Shown: positions 1-9,305, counted from the stretch's first letter. The stretch: 64,000 nucleotides of DNA from Aureibaculum algae (GCF_006065315.1 NZ_CP040749.1:5104959-5168958), one strand, 5' to 3'. Numbers and translations are program-made. Notes: generated by a model from the sequence alone, not told the origin.

Positions 1-406
1 TACGTTTTATGTTTTCCATTAAACCAAAATGTTTCACTTTAAGTTCTTCCGATAAATTAAAATTTTCATTGTGTAATAATTGATAATAGAATTTAGAAGC
101 AATCGTTTCGTTTTTAGAATACACTATTCTATTGCTAATAAAAGTATTGATAATAGGTTCAATTGTTGTGGGATTTAGTGTTAATAAAAACTCTAATTCA
201 TTAACCAATGACATAACTTTCTTCGAGTATAAATCATTAATTAAATCTTGTTTTCCACTATATATACGGTATAAATAACCTCCACTAACATTTGCGTTTT
301 TGGCTATCATCGCTATCGTAGTTGCTTCAATACCATGTGTAACAATGGTTTCCATTGTAGCTTCTTTAATACGATTTATTTTATCTTCGTCAATTTTACG
401 TGCCAT
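1..406 (-). CDS. TetR/AcrR family transcriptional regulator (3' end cut off by window)
   Basis: The reverse strand is open from an ATG at 406 to the window edge and gives 135 residues (start MARKIDEDKINRIKEATMET). The N-terminal helix-turn-helix is clear at about residues 10-50 (TTIAMIAKNANVSGGYLYRI), typical of TetR_N. TetR proteins are usually about 190 residues, so roughly the last third of the ligand-binding domain is missing from the window. The gene is divergent from the alpha/beta hydrolase, and a palindrome at 442-459 lies 36 bp upstream of its start, so autoregulation and control of the hydrolase are plausible (inference). The ligand is unknown. Confidence 0.88.
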   Translation of the reverse strand, partial: MARKIDEDKINRIKEATMETIVTHGIEATTIAMIAKNANVSGGYLYRIYSGKQDLINDLYSKKVMSLVNELEFLLTLNPTTIEPIINTFISNRIVYSKNETIASKFYYQLLHNENFNLSEELKVKHFGLMENIKR

Positions 407-441
407 ATTAAATAGATTAATTATTCACACTACAAAATTAT

Positions 442-465
442 GAATAAATGTTCATTCATTTATTA
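442..465. promoter_or_regulatory. Putative TetR-family operator palindrome
   Basis: Positions 442-459 read TGAATAAATGTTCATTCA. This is close to the TGAATGA-N4-TCATTCA operator known for the fatty-acid regulator FadR of Bacillus subtilis. An overlapping perfect inverted repeat, AATAAATG-N6-CATTTATT, spans 444-465. It lies between the divergent TetR gene and hydrolase, where an autoregulating TetR protein would bind. Binding is inferred. Confidence 0.5.
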
Positions 466-674
466 TAAATCGTAATTTTTTATTATATATTGTGTAAACC
501 CATTAATTTTACTAGTGATAACCAATGGAAGGACAGTTTATTAATGATAATCAATATTTTATCAGGTTTATAAAACTTGATTTTTGGGGAGGAAAATTAT
601 CTTTAATTACAGATTAAATAGTTATCTTATTATCGATAATTCTTGTGGCATTTGAAAAACATAAATTAAGTGAG

Positions 675-1628
675 ATGGAAGATAAAAATTACATACCAGA
701 TGTACTCGGAGCTAATTTTAAAAAATTAACCTTGCCCCTGTCCGATGATTATGAAGGAAAAGCAGTTGCAACCCTAATACGCCATAAAACAGATAAACCA
801 TCACTTAAAGCTATTTTATATATCCATGGATTTAACGATTATTTTTTTCAAAAAGAAATGGCCATAAGGTTTAATCAACAAGGTTATAACTTCTATGCAT
901 TAGATTTGAGAAAGTATGGACGTTCTTATTTACCACATCAAAAACTAAACAACGTTCGCTCTCTTTGTGAATATGATGAAGAAATAGCTATTGCTTTACA
1001 AATTATCCAATCAGAAAACAATACTCACGTAATTTTAATGGGACATTCTACTGGCGGACTCATTATATCAGACTATGCCAAAAGGCATCCAAAAAGCGAC
1101 TTGTTTCATGGCATAATATGCAATAGTCCGTTCTACGATTTTAATTTAAGCACTATTGAGCGAAAAATAGGAGTTCCTATATTGTCAATTATCGCCAACT
1201 ATTTCCCCGATAAACCTATAAAAAGTGGTTTGTCAAAGCTATATGGTTTAAGTCTTCACAAAGACCACCATGGCGAATGGAACTACTCACTGGCTTGGAA
1301 ACCTCTAATTATACCAACGGTAAATCTGAGTTTCATAAGAGCCATACATAAGGCTCAAAAAAGTATAAAGAATAATTTTGTCATTGATGTTCCCATACTT
1401 GTAATGCACAGTGACAAATCAGTTTTTGAACATCTTTGGTCTGATAATTTCAAACACGGTGATGCCGTTTTAAATGTAAATCACATCTCAAAAATTGCAC
1501 ATAAAATCAAAGGAAATGTTACTGTATGTAAAATTAAAAATGCCATGCATGATCTATTTCTCTCAGAAAAATCGGTAAGAGAAGATGCATATGAGAAAAT
1601 GTTTGAATGGATTGGGAGTAATTTTTAG
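675..1628 (+). CDS. Alpha/beta hydrolase (serine aminopeptidase S33 / monoglyceride-lipase-like)
   Basis: A cytoplasmic hydrolase of about 317 residues with no signal peptide. The ATG at 675 is preferred; an in-frame GTG at 645 would add ten unconserved-looking residues. Counted from 645, the nucleophile elbow is GHSTGG at 133-138 (Ser135), the oxyanion HG pair is at 64-65, and the likely acid and base are Asp257 (HSDKS) and His302 (NAMHD). Together these complete a catalytic triad in the order expected for the fold. The Hydrolase_4 family includes lysophospholipases and monoglyceride lipases, but the substrate cannot be read from sequence. The divergent TetR gene with a FadR-like operator hints at a lipid or acyl ester substrate (inference). 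Confidence 0.85.
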   Translation: MEDKNYIPDVLGANFKKLTLPLSDDYEGKAVATLIRHKTDKPSLKAILYIHGFNDYFFQKEMAIRFNQQGYNFYALDLRKYGRSYLPHQKLNNVRSLCEYDEEIAIALQIIQSENNTHVILMGHSTGGLIISDYAKRHPKSDLFHGIICNSPFYDFNLSTIERKIGVPILSIIANYFPDKPIKSGLSKLYGLSLHKDHHGEWNYSLAWKPLIIPTVNLSFIRAIHKAQKSIKNNFVIDVPILVMHSDKSVFEHLWSDNFKHGDAVLNVNHISKIAHKIKGNVTVCKIKNAMHDLFLSEKSVREDAYEKMFEWIGSNF

Positions 1629-1630
1629 CC

Positions 1631-1745
1631 ATGTTTACTTTAGATGAAAACGGACAAGTCATAAGCATAAAAAGAAGGCATTTCACCAACTATTGATTTT
1701 AGCTTTGATTTTCAAGATTTTGATTTAAATAGGATTGATGAATAG
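1631..1745 (+). pseudogene. Small ORF with apparent one-base frameshift, unknown
   Basis: An ATG at 1631, two bases after the hydrolase stop, opens a 21-codon frame. Removing one A from the A5 run at about 1669-1673 joins it to a second frame that ends at the TAG at 1743-1745. The result is a 37-residue, Asp/Phe-rich peptide (start MFTLDENGQVISIK, end QDFDLNRIDE). Both halves look protein-like, so this may be the remnant or slippage product of a tiny gene translated with the hydrolase. No family is recognised. It may also be chance in AT-rich DNA. Confidence 0.25.
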
Positions 1746-1939
1746 ATTCGCTTATCATTAGATAATTAAACATTTTAACGGTTTTTATCATTAAGTGTAA
1801 AACATTTTGATTGAAACCATCTAACCTACGAAATCCGAAATGAATTATTTTGTGTTTTATTTAACTTGAATTGTAAACTTTCTTAACATTTTTAAAAATA
1901 TATTATTATATCCTTGCTTTAAATAAAAAAACTTCTTTT

Positions 1940-3241
1940 ATGAAAAAAAAATATTTAGTAATTATAATGCTATATTTTATATTTATTGCTAATGCACAAA
2001 ATGATAAAGTCATCAATTGGATTGATGAGAATGCGATTACAATTGAAGACGCAAACCCTGACACACAACTTTCAATATTCAATGATAATATTCCAAAAAG
2101 ATTTGCAGACGCAAAAATTTTTGGCTTTGGGGAAACTACTCATCACGGAAAAGAATTCTTTGATTTAAAGGCTAAATTTTTCAAATATTTAGTAAAATCT
2201 CAAGATGTCAAAGTTTTTATAATTGAGGACTCCTATCCCTCAGAATCAGGAATTAATGAATGGATAAGTGGCGGAAAAGGAGATGTAAAAACAATTGCCA
2301 AAAACTTCAGCATTGTACCTTGGTATTGTAAAGAAGTGGTCAATCTCTTAGAATGGATGAGAAACTATAATCTTGACTTAACTAAAGAAAAACAAATTCG
2401 GTTTTATGGCATGGACATTCAAAGCGTAAAAAACATTAATAAAGAAATACGAGATTTAGTTAATAAATATAATATTCCCGTTAGTAAAGAACTTCTCACT
2501 GTAGCAGATAAATGTGCAGAAAAAAAAGTTGAATACAACAAATCAACTGATTGGGCAGACATTCAAGTTCCTAAATTAAATAAAATAGAGAGTATTTTAC
2601 TAAATTCTAAAAATGGAATTAAAGATGATAATATTACAGAGTTCAATTCGGTAATTAGAGCACTTGATTATTTAATAAAATACACGTTCTATGTACAAAA
2701 CAATTACAGTCAAGATAGAGACTTAAAAATGTATGAAAATGTTAAGTGGATAATAGAAAATAAATCAAAAAACGGAAAAGCCTTTGTTTGGGCTCATAAC
2801 GAACATATTAATTATAGAGGATTTGGAAATTATAGTAAGCGAAACATTTATAATTTAGGAAGACATCTAAAAGAACATTATAAAAATAATTATTATAGTG
2901 TAGGATTTGATTTTGGTAAAGGAACTTTAGGTGGCTATACTTTCAACAAAGATGAAGGAACTAAATGGAAAACGTACCAATTAAAAGAACCATTCTCTAA
3001 AACATATGCAAAAACTCTTATTCAAGCAAAAGAGGACATTTATTTTATAGATATGGACAAAGCGTTAAATAGTAATGCTAAAGATTTCTTTAATACAAAA
3101 AATATGCAATTAGTCAATGGTGGTCCAGGTTATAATCCTAAAAAAAACCAATTATATAAACAAAAATATTCCGAAATGTATGATGGATTAATATTTGTGA
3201 AAAAAATATCTGTTCCTAACTATATATTTAATGAATTGTAA
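1940..3241 (+). CDS. Secreted erythromycin-esterase-family protein
   Basis: 433 residues with an N-terminal signal peptide ending near IANAQ (residue 20). The rest matches the erythromycin esterase (EreA/EreB) fold. The signature GFGETTHHG is at 62-70 with the Glu and paired His of the active-site region, followed by an IIEDSYPS segment (Glu96), GMDIQ at about 157-161 and WAHNEH at 284-289. Ere enzymes hydrolyse the macrolactone ring, but many environmental members have no proven resistance role and other hydrolytic activities are possible. It stands alone, with about 310 bp upstream and convergent tyrS downstream. The signal peptide places it in the periplasm or outside the cell, which is unusual for a resistance esterase. 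Confidence 0.85.
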   Translation: MKKKYLVIIMLYFIFIANAQNDKVINWIDENAITIEDANPDTQLSIFNDNIPKRFADAKIFGFGETTHHGKEFFDLKAKFFKYLVKSQDVKVFIIEDSYPSESGINEWISGGKGDVKTIAKNFSIVPWYCKEVVNLLEWMRNYNLDLTKEKQIRFYGMDIQSVKNINKEIRDLVNKYNIPVSKELLTVADKCAEKKVEYNKSTDWADIQVPKLNKIESILLNSKNGIKDDNITEFNSVIRALDYLIKYTFYVQNNYSQDRDLKMYENVKWIIENKSKNGKAFVWAHNEHINYRGFGNYSKRNIYNLGRHLKEHYKNNYYSVGFDFGKGTLGGYTFNKDEGTKWKTYQLKEPFSKTYAKTLIQAKEDIYFIDMDKALNSNAKDFFNTKNMQLVNGGPGYNPKKNQLYKQKYSEMYDGLIFVKKISVPNYIFNEL

Positions 3242-3302
3242 GCTTAAGCCTTGTATAATTATTACTTTGGTTGATGCTCATTTGAAAAATCCCTCAAAAA
3301 AC

Positions 3303-4598
3303 CTAAACCACTCGTAACAAAAAGTAATTCTTTTTGCCTCGTTGTAACAACACAAACTTATCTGCAATTAAATCCTCAACAGAAAGCGTATGATCATCTT
3401 TAACCTTTTCTTTGTTGATTGATATAGAGTTTTCTTTTAAAGCTCTTCTCGCCTCTCCATTTGATTTCAAAAATCCTGATTTTTCATTTAATGCAGTAAT
3501 AATATCTATTCCTTCTTCAAGATCAGTTCTAGAAATTTCTGCTTGTGGAACACCTTCAAAGACATCTAAAAAAGTTTTTTCATCTAAGCCTTTCAAATCT
3601 CCGGAGGTAGATTTACCAAATAAAATATTTGATGCTTTTATGGCATTTTCCAACGCTTCTTCAGAATGCACCATTCTGGTTACTTCATTTGCAATGGTTT
3701 TTTGTAACAAACGCAAATGAGGTTGTTCTTTATGCTCTTCTATTAACTTTTCTATCGTTTCTTTATCTAAAAAAGTAAATATTTTGATATATTTTTCTGA
3801 ATCGTCATCAGAAGCATTCAACCAATATTGGTAAAATTTATAGGGTGAAGTTCTTTCTGGGTCTAACCAAACATTTCCACCTTCTGATTTACCGAATTTG
3901 GTACCGTCAGCTTTCGTTATTAATGTACAGGTAATAGCATACGCTTTTCCTTGTACTTTACGACGAATTAATTCTGTACCGGTAGTAATATTTCCCCATT
4001 GATCAGAACCTCCCATTTGAAGTAGACAATTCTTTTCCTTGTATAAATGTAAAAAATCGTAACCTTGAATTAATTGGTACGTAAATTCTGTAAAGCTCAT
4101 TCCTTCATTAGATTCAGCATTCAATCTGTTTTTAACAGAATCTTTTGCCATCATGTAGTTTACAGTAATATGTTTACCAATATCTCTGGCAAAATCTAAA
4201 AAGGACAATTCTTTCATCCAATCGTAATTATTTACCAATTCTGCTGCATTATCAGCACCTGAAGAAAAGTCCAAAAATTTTGATAGTTGACCTTTAATTC
4301 CATTAACATTTTTGGTTAAAGCAGCCTCATCTAATAAGTTTCGCTCGTTCGATTTTCCTGAAGGATCACCTATCATACCCGTTGCTCCACCGACTAAAGC
4401 AATAGGTTTATGTCCAAATTGTTGAAAGTGTTTCAATAAAATAATAGGTACCAATCCGCCAATATGTAAAGAGTCTGCAGTAGGGTCAAATCCGATATAG
4501 GCTGAAGTTACTTCTTTATTCAATTGTTCTTCAGTGCCTGGCATTGCATCATGCAATAGACCTCTCCAGCGTAATTCTTCAACAAAATTATTAGTCAT
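3303..4598 (-). CDS. tyrS: Tyrosyl-tRNA synthetase
   Basis: 431 residues, the normal length for a bacterial class I TyrRS. The HIGH-type motif is HIGG at 45-48, the tyrosine-binding GGSDQWGN is at 196-203, the KMSKS-type loop is KFGKS at 234-238, and an S4 RNA-binding domain occupies roughly 365-431. It charges tRNA-Tyr with tyrosine in the cytoplasm. It is transcribed as a single gene, divergent from the epimerase across 200 bp and convergent with the esterase-family gene. Confidence 0.98.
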   Translation of the reverse strand: MTNNFVEELRWRGLLHDAMPGTEEQLNKEVTSAYIGFDPTADSLHIGGLVPIILLKHFQQFGHKPIALVGGATGMIGDPSGKSNERNLLDEAALTKNVNGIKGQLSKFLDFSSGADNAAELVNNYDWMKELSFLDFARDIGKHITVNYMMAKDSVKNRLNAESNEGMSFTEFTYQLIQGYDFLHLYKEKNCLLQMGGSDQWGNITTGTELIRRKVQGKAYAITCTLITKADGTKFGKSEGGNVWLDPERTSPYKFYQYWLNASDDDSEKYIKIFTFLDKETIEKLIEEHKEQPHLRLLQKTIANEVTRMVHSEEALENAIKASNILFGKSTSGDLKGLDEKTFLDVFEGVPQAEISRTDLEEGIDIITALNEKSGFLKSNGEARRALKENSISINKEKVKDDHTLSVEDLIADKFVLLQRGKKNYFLLRVV

Positions 4599-4798
4599 AG
4601 TAGTAAAATTTTGACAAAGATATGCTTAATAGTAAAAAGGGTAAAATAAATAATGGAATTTAAGTTTTATATGAATCAAAACACCCTTATGGTCAACTCA
4701 TCGGGCCAATCCCCTCATTAAAATTTTCATCTAAATGAAGTAAATACAATTTAGAAAATATATTTAGTATACTAAGGATTATTAGTTATTTTAGAGGC

Positions 4799-5812
4799 AT
4801 GATTTTAGTTACCGGTGGTACAGGTTTAGTAGGTTCTCATTTGTTATTTCAATTGGCACAACAAGGTGAAAAAATTGTAGCAATTCATAGAAAAAATAGT
4901 GATTTAGAAGCTGTTAAAAATGTATTTTCATATTTCTCATCCAATTATGAGTCACTTTTTAAATCCATAACTTGGGTTGAAGTAGATCTTAGCGACGTTC
5001 CTGCTTTAGATTTTGCTTTTAAAGGCGTTACCAAAGTATACCACAGTGCGGCGATGATTTCTTTTAGTGCCTCTGATTATCGAAAAATGCGAAAAGTTAA
5101 CATTGATGGTACAGCAAATATTGTTAATTTATGTGTTGCCAATCAAGTTGAAAAACTGTGTTTTGTAAGCTCTGTAGCTGCTGTGGGAAAACCCTTAACC
5201 GGTAAAAATATTGACGAGGAAAACGAATGGAATGTTGCTGATAATAATTATGGTTATGCAATTACAAAATATGGTTCTGAAATTGAAGTTTGGCGGGCTG
5301 GTCAAGAAGGAGTAGACGTTGTAATAGTTAACCCTGGCGTAATTTTAGGATCTGGATTCTGGAAAACAGGTTCTGGAAAATTATTCGATAAAAGTTATAA
5401 CGGATTTCCTTTTTTTACAGAAGGTATTACTGGTTTTGTTGATGTCCAAGATGTTACCAATATCATGATTAAATTGATGAATAGTACTATCAAAAACCAA
5501 CGCTTTATTTTAGTTAGTGAAAGTATGTCTTTCAAAACGTTGTTCTTCTCAATAGCGGATGCTTTTAACAAAAAAAGACCAACAATTAAAGTGACCAAAC
5601 TTATAAGCGGTATTGGTTGGCGTGTAAATTGGTTGCTCAGTAAATTCTCAGGCAAAACACCTATGATAACCAAGCAATCAGCAAATTCATCTCATAATCG
5701 TTATTATTATTCTAATAAAAAGATAAAAGAAGCTATTGATTATCAGTTTATTCCCTTAGAAGAAACCATTAAAAATGTATGTAAAAATTATATGAAGGAT
5801 CAAAATGGATAA
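4799..5812 (+). CDS. NAD-dependent epimerase/dehydratase (extended SDR)
   Basis: 337 residues. The Rossmann signature VTGGTGLVGSH is at 4-14 and the catalytic YAITK at 153-157 (Tyr153, Lys157), with the Ser of FVSSVAAVG just before it. This is an extended short-chain dehydrogenase of the dihydroflavonol-reductase/epimerase type. The C-terminal substrate domain gives no clear substrate. It converges with the DUF4296 gene 16 bp away, and similar genes commonly neighbour the pyrC cluster in Flavobacteriaceae (recalled). Function beyond NAD(P)-dependent sugar or steroid-like oxidoreduction is not claimed. Confidence 0.88.
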   Translation: MILVTGGTGLVGSHLLFQLAQQGEKIVAIHRKNSDLEAVKNVFSYFSSNYESLFKSITWVEVDLSDVPALDFAFKGVTKVYHSAAMISFSASDYRKMRKVNIDGTANIVNLCVANQVEKLCFVSSVAAVGKPLTGKNIDEENEWNVADNNYGYAITKYGSEIEVWRAGQEGVDVVIVNPGVILGSGFWKTGSGKLFDKSYNGFPFFTEGITGFVDVQDVTNIMIKLMNSTIKNQRFILVSESMSFKTLFFSIADAFNKKRPTIKVTKLISGIGWRVNWLLSKFSGKTPMITKQSANSSHNRYYYSNKKIKEAIDYQFIPLEETIKNVCKNYMKDQNG

Positions 5813-5828
5813 TACTATTGACTTATTC

Positions 5829-6212
5829 TTACTTTACAACTTCTATAGTTTCGTTAATAATTGAATCCATTTTAGTTTTGGGCTGGTAAATTTCCCTATT
5901 TTCATCTAACCGTCTTTTAACGTCCTCAAATATTTTTTGATAGTCATCTATTTTAGAAGTATAGTACAAATTACTTTCGCTAAATTGTATACTGTCTATC
6001 TTATACTTTTCAAAAACTAATGGTAAATAATTAATATTATTTTTTTTATCTATTGTTTGTACTGACCTCGCTCCTCTAGCAATATAAATATCTGTCCAAA
6101 TCTTAATCATTTGATCCCTTTCGATCAAATTATCAGGTTTTTTATAGATTGTCTTACTGGTACAAGAAACTATAAAAAGGAAAGCCAACAATGGATATAC
6201 TAATTTTTTCAC
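5829..6212 (-). CDS. DUF4296 lipoprotein
   Basis: 127 residues with a type II signal peptide; the lipobox FIVSC places the lipidated Cys at 17. The mature part is a short charged helical domain of the DUF4296 type (helix with QMIKIWTDIYIARGARSV, then KYKIDSIQF). It is restricted to Bacteroidota and its function is unknown. It is the last gene of a reverse-strand run, DPM synthase, pyrC, DUF4296, with a 102-bp gap after pyrC. Confidence 0.85.
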   Translation of the reverse strand: MKKLVYPLLAFLFIVSCTSKTIYKKPDNLIERDQMIKIWTDIYIARGARSVQTIDKKNNINYLPLVFEKYKIDSIQFSESNLYYTSKIDDYQKIFEDVKRRLDENREIYQPKTKMDSIINETIEVVK

Positions 6213-6314
6213 TTGATTTATATATATTAATTTACAATTATTTATACGAATAGTATTCCTACTGGGTTGAGAAAATATTGTAGGATTTACTATTATTATT
6301 TTTCAAAAACCCTT

Positions 6315-7658
6315 CTAAGAGGGTCTTGTGAAAGTTAATTGCATTCCTCGATTATCATCATCAAATTTACCGTGATTATAAACTAATTTTCCATTGACAA
6401 ACGTATGAGTAATTTCCGAATTAAATGTTGTTCCTTCAAATGGTGACCAACCACATTTATATAAAAGACCTTCTTTTGTTATGGTTTGAGGCGACTCTAA
6501 ATCTACCAAAACTAAATCAGCATAATAACCTTTTCTAATATACCCCCTCTTTTCTATTTGAAATAATATTGCGGGATTGTGACACATTTTTTCTACCAAC
6601 TTTTCTAATGATAGAATACCATGGTGTGTTGCTTCTAACATTGCCAGTAACCCATGTTGTACTAATGGCCCGCCACTTGGAGCTTTTGTATAAATTTGTG
6701 ACTTTTCTTCTAACGTATGTGGTGCATGGTCAGTTGCAATCACATCGATTTTATCAGTTAAAAGAGCTTTCCATAGTCCTTTTTTATCTTCTTTGGTTTT
6801 AATAGCAGGATTCCATTTTATAAAAGTACCCTTTTCTTTATAAAAAGAATCGTCAAACCAAAGATGATGCACACAAACTTCAGCAGTAATTTTCTTTTCT
6901 TCTAGAGGAATATCATTTCTAAATAAAACCGTTTCTCTCGCTGTCGATAAGTGAAAAACATGTAATCTAGCTCCTGTTTTTTGAGCTAATGCAACTGCTT
7001 TTGAGGAAGAAATATAACACGCCTCTTCACTTCTTATTTTTGGATGGAAATCCATTGGAATATTATCTCCATACATTGTTTTAGCACTGGCCAAATTATC
7101 ACGAATGGTCGTTTCATCCTCACAATGCACAGCAATTAACATTTTAGTAGATGAAAATATCTTTTCAAGTACTTTTTCATCGTCCACTAACATATTACCC
7201 GTAGAAGAGCCTAAAAACAATTTTATAGCCGCAACTTTATGCGGATCTGTTTTTAAAAGTTCCTCCAAATTATCATTTGTACCACCAAACATAAAAGAAT
7301 AATTGGCATAAGAAGCATTTGCTGCAATATCAAATTTATCTTGCAATAAAGCTTGAGTTGTAGCTTGTGGAACCGTATTTGGCATTTCAATAAACGACGT
7401 AATACCTCCTGCAACAGCAGCCTTACTTTCTGTACCAATATTAGCTTTATGCGTTAAACCAGGTTCACGAAAATGAACTTGATCATCAATAACACCAGGC
7501 ATAACATATTTACCGAGCCCATCAATAATTTGTGTGTTGGTTGGTACATTATCAATGGTTCCTACTTCCGCAATCAATTGGTCTTCAATCAAAATATCTC
7601 CAGTGATTATTTCACCTTCATTGATTATTTTAACGTTTTTTATAAGTGTTCTGTTCAT
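6315..7658 (-). CDS. pyrC: Dihydroorotase
   Basis: 447 residues, class I dihydroorotase of the amidohydrolase superfamily, interconverting N-carbamoyl-aspartate and dihydroorotate in pyrimidine synthesis. Metal-ligand motifs are visible: DQVHFREPG (His62, Arg64), a Lys at 146 in IKLFLGSSTG, His178 (AVHCED), His236 (VFHLSTA) and ATDHAPH (Asp310, His311, His314). It lies downstream of the DPM synthase gene on the same strand (73-bp gap) and is probably cotranscribed with it and the DUF4296 gene. Confidence 0.96.
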   Translation of the reverse strand: MNRTLIKNVKIINEGEIITGDILIEDQLIAEVGTIDNVPTNTQIIDGLGKYVMPGVIDDQVHFREPGLTHKANIGTESKAAVAGGITSFIEMPNTVPQATTQALLQDKFDIAANASYANYSFMFGGTNDNLEELLKTDPHKVAAIKLFLGSSTGNMLVDDEKVLEKIFSSTKMLIAVHCEDETTIRDNLASAKTMYGDNIPMDFHPKIRSEEACYISSSKAVALAQKTGARLHVFHLSTARETVLFRNDIPLEEKKITAEVCVHHLWFDDSFYKEKGTFIKWNPAIKTKEDKKGLWKALLTDKIDVIATDHAPHTLEEKSQIYTKAPSGGPLVQHGLLAMLEATHHGILSLEKLVEKMCHNPAILFQIEKRGYIRKGYYADLVLVDLESPQTITKEGLLYKCGWSPFEGTTFNSEITHTFVNGKLVYNHGKFDDDNRGMQLTFTRPS

Positions 7659-7731
7659 AGTATTATTAATATTCGAGTCTTTGATTTTTACTAATCAAAA
7701 ACTGATTAAAGCGATTTTCCAATCAATGGTT

Positions 7732-8451
7732 TTATTTTGGAAGTCCTTTTAATTTCATTTTAATTACTCCTAAAATGGCTTCACCAATTATGGAACTATC
7801 CATTTTAGATTTACCTAAAGCTCTATCCGTAAAGATAACGGAAACTTCTTTGATGTTAAATCCATGTTTCCATGCTTTAAATTTCATTTCGATCTGAAAA
7901 GCATATCCCACAAATTTAATCTTATCAAGTTTAATAGTTTCCAACACATTTCGTTTGTAACAAACAAAACCTGCAGTAGTATCATGTATTGGTATTCTAG
8001 TAATAAACTGCACATATTTACTCGCAAAATAGGACATTAACACTCTATTCATAGGCCAATTAACCACATTTACACCTTTAGAATAACGAGAACCAATAGA
8101 GACATCTGCACCGTAATCATGACAAGCTTGGTATAATCTAATTAAATCTTCTGGATCATGCGAAAAATCAGCATCCATTTCTATGATGTAATCATATTTT
8201 TTTGCCAAAGCCCATTTAAAACCATGAATATATGCTGTACCAAGTCCTGTTTTTTCTTTTCTTTTTTCTAAAAATAAACGAGAAGGAAACTGAGCTTGTA
8301 AGCGTTCTACAATTGCTCCTGTTCCATCTGGAGAATTGTCATCTACTACCAATATATCAAATGCCTTTTGTAATGAAAATACGGTCTTAACCATGTTTTC
8401 AATATTTTCTTTTTCGTTATATGTGGGTATAATGACTAAAGTGTCTGACAT
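7732..8451 (-). CDS. Polyprenol monophosphomannose synthase-like family 2 glycosyltransferase
   Basis: 239 residues, GT-A fold glycosyltransferase family 2. It begins with IIPTYNEKENI, followed by VVDDNSPDGTG for nucleotide-sugar binding and EMDADFSHDPEDL (Asp-x-Asp metal site), then the DPM1-like AFQIEMKFKAWKHGF segment. There are no membrane helices after the catalytic domain, as in the short soluble type. It is expected to transfer mannose (or another hexose) from GDP-mannose to polyprenyl phosphate at the inner membrane. First gene of the reverse operon with pyrC and DUF4296. Confidence 0.92.
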   Translation of the reverse strand: MSDTLVIIPTYNEKENIENMVKTVFSLQKAFDILVVDDNSPDGTGAIVERLQAQFPSRLFLEKRKEKTGLGTAYIHGFKWALAKKYDYIIEMDADFSHDPEDLIRLYQACHDYGADVSIGSRYSKGVNVVNWPMNRVLMSYFASKYVQFITRIPIHDTTAGFVCYKRNVLETIKLDKIKFVGYAFQIEMKFKAWKHGFNIKEVSVIFTDRALGKSKMDSSIIGEAILGVIKMKLKGLPK

Positions 8452-8501
8452 TGTAATTATTTAATCTACAAATTTAGAGCAAAGGTAAAATAAAATATTA
8501 C

Positions 8502-8509
8502 TAATTTTG
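8502..8509 (+). promoter_or_regulatory. Candidate -7 promoter element for the DUF4271 gene
   Basis: TAATTTTG matches the Bacteroidota -7 consensus TAnnTTTG and ends 18 bp before the ATG at 8528. I see no TTG at the expected -33 distance, so the call is tentative. Confidence 0.3.
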
Positions 8510-8527
8510 TGTTAATAATTTCAAACC

Positions 8528-9184
8528 ATGTTAGAAGCTACTGAACGTATTGTTGTATCAAAAGATTGGATTACAATAGTACTTCTAATTGCTGTTACTT
8601 TACTGATTTTAAATCGATTAAAATCTAATGATAGGTATTATAAACTAAAAAATTTATTATTTAATAATACGTATATAAATAGTTTTTCAAAAGCCAACCC
8701 ATTACTATTTAATTCATTTAGTATAATTTTTCTAGCCGTTTATGTAATTATTATTTCTTTCTTATTATTTATTATTGTCCATTTAGTAGAACCTGAAATG
8801 GCTTCATATGACTTTTTATTTTATCTTAAAATTGCTTTTGTTGTATGTGTGTTTTTTGCGATTAGAATTATTGCAGGTTTACTTTTAGGAATTTTAATTG
8901 AAAAAGAAAGGATTCAGAAACACTTTACATTCCTGAAAGCAAGCTATTTAAGCAATTATAGTCTCATAATGCTCCCATTAATTGCTATTCATTTTTATAT
9001 AAATTCTACTATTTATTCCTATTTTCTGTTGATTACCGCAGCTGCATTATTTCTTTATTATTATGTTTTATTGGTCAAAACAAATCAATCTTTAGTTTTT
9101 GGAAAATCGTTTTATTTTATTTTGTATCTTTGCACGCTCGAAATAGCTCCTTTTATAATAATGATTAAATATTTTATTCTATAA
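8528..9184 (+). CDS. DUF4271 integral membrane protein
   Basis: 218 residues, mostly hydrophobic, with about six to seven predicted membrane helices (for example about 15-32, 62-90, 96-120, 137-160, 165-183 and 195-216). It fits the Bacteroidota family DUF4271, which is often encoded beside uroporphyrinogen-III synthase, as here. Function unknown. The 3' end of its reading frame contains a promoter-like sequence that probably serves hemD. Confidence 0.85.
   Translation: MLEATERIVVSKDWITIVLLIAVTLLILNRLKSNDRYYKLKNLLFNNTYINSFSKANPLLFNSFSIIFLAVYVIIISFLLFIIVHLVEPEMASYDFLFYLKIAFVVCVFFAIRIIAGLLLGILIEKERIQKHFTFLKASYLSNYSLIMLPLIAIHFYINSTIYSYFLLITAAALFLYYYVLLVKTNQSLVFGKSFYFILYLCTLEIAPFIIMIKYFIL
9099..9132 (+). 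promoter_or_regulatory. Promoter-like sequence inside the DUF4271 gene, upstream of hemD
   Basis: TTG at 9099-9101, a 23-bp spacer, then TATCTTTG at 9125-9132 match the Bacteroidota TTG-N17-23-TAnnTTTG promoter. It is embedded in the last codons of the DUF4271 gene, about 170 bp before the hemD start. Confidence 0.35.
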
Positions 9185-9262
9185 GGGCATTTAAGAGAAA
9201 AGTGTTTATTTAACGCCTTAACCTATTTTCAGTTAAGCTGACAATTAAAAATTAAGGCATGC

Positions 9263-9278
9263 CTCCCGACTATTCGGG
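9263..9278. repeat. Short hairpin TCCCGA-N4-TCGGGA before hemD
   Basis: A perfect 6-bp inverted repeat (TCCCGA at 9263-9268, TCGGGA at 9273-9278) sits between the DUF4271 stop and the hemD start. It has no T-tract, so it is not a standard terminator. It could be a leader hairpin or a dispersed palindromic element. Confidence 0.4.
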
Positions 9279-9305
9279 ATGATCAATAAAAACTATATAA
9301 TACAG

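Noticed and set aside
3412..3720. 102-residue forward ORF inside tyrS
   Set aside because: It is antisense to a full-length, motif-complete tyrS and has no family character of its own. The same applies to other antisense or out-of-frame ORFs such as 5395-5673, 6569-6802, 14128-14493, 33702-33980, 34096-34428 and 57580-57834.
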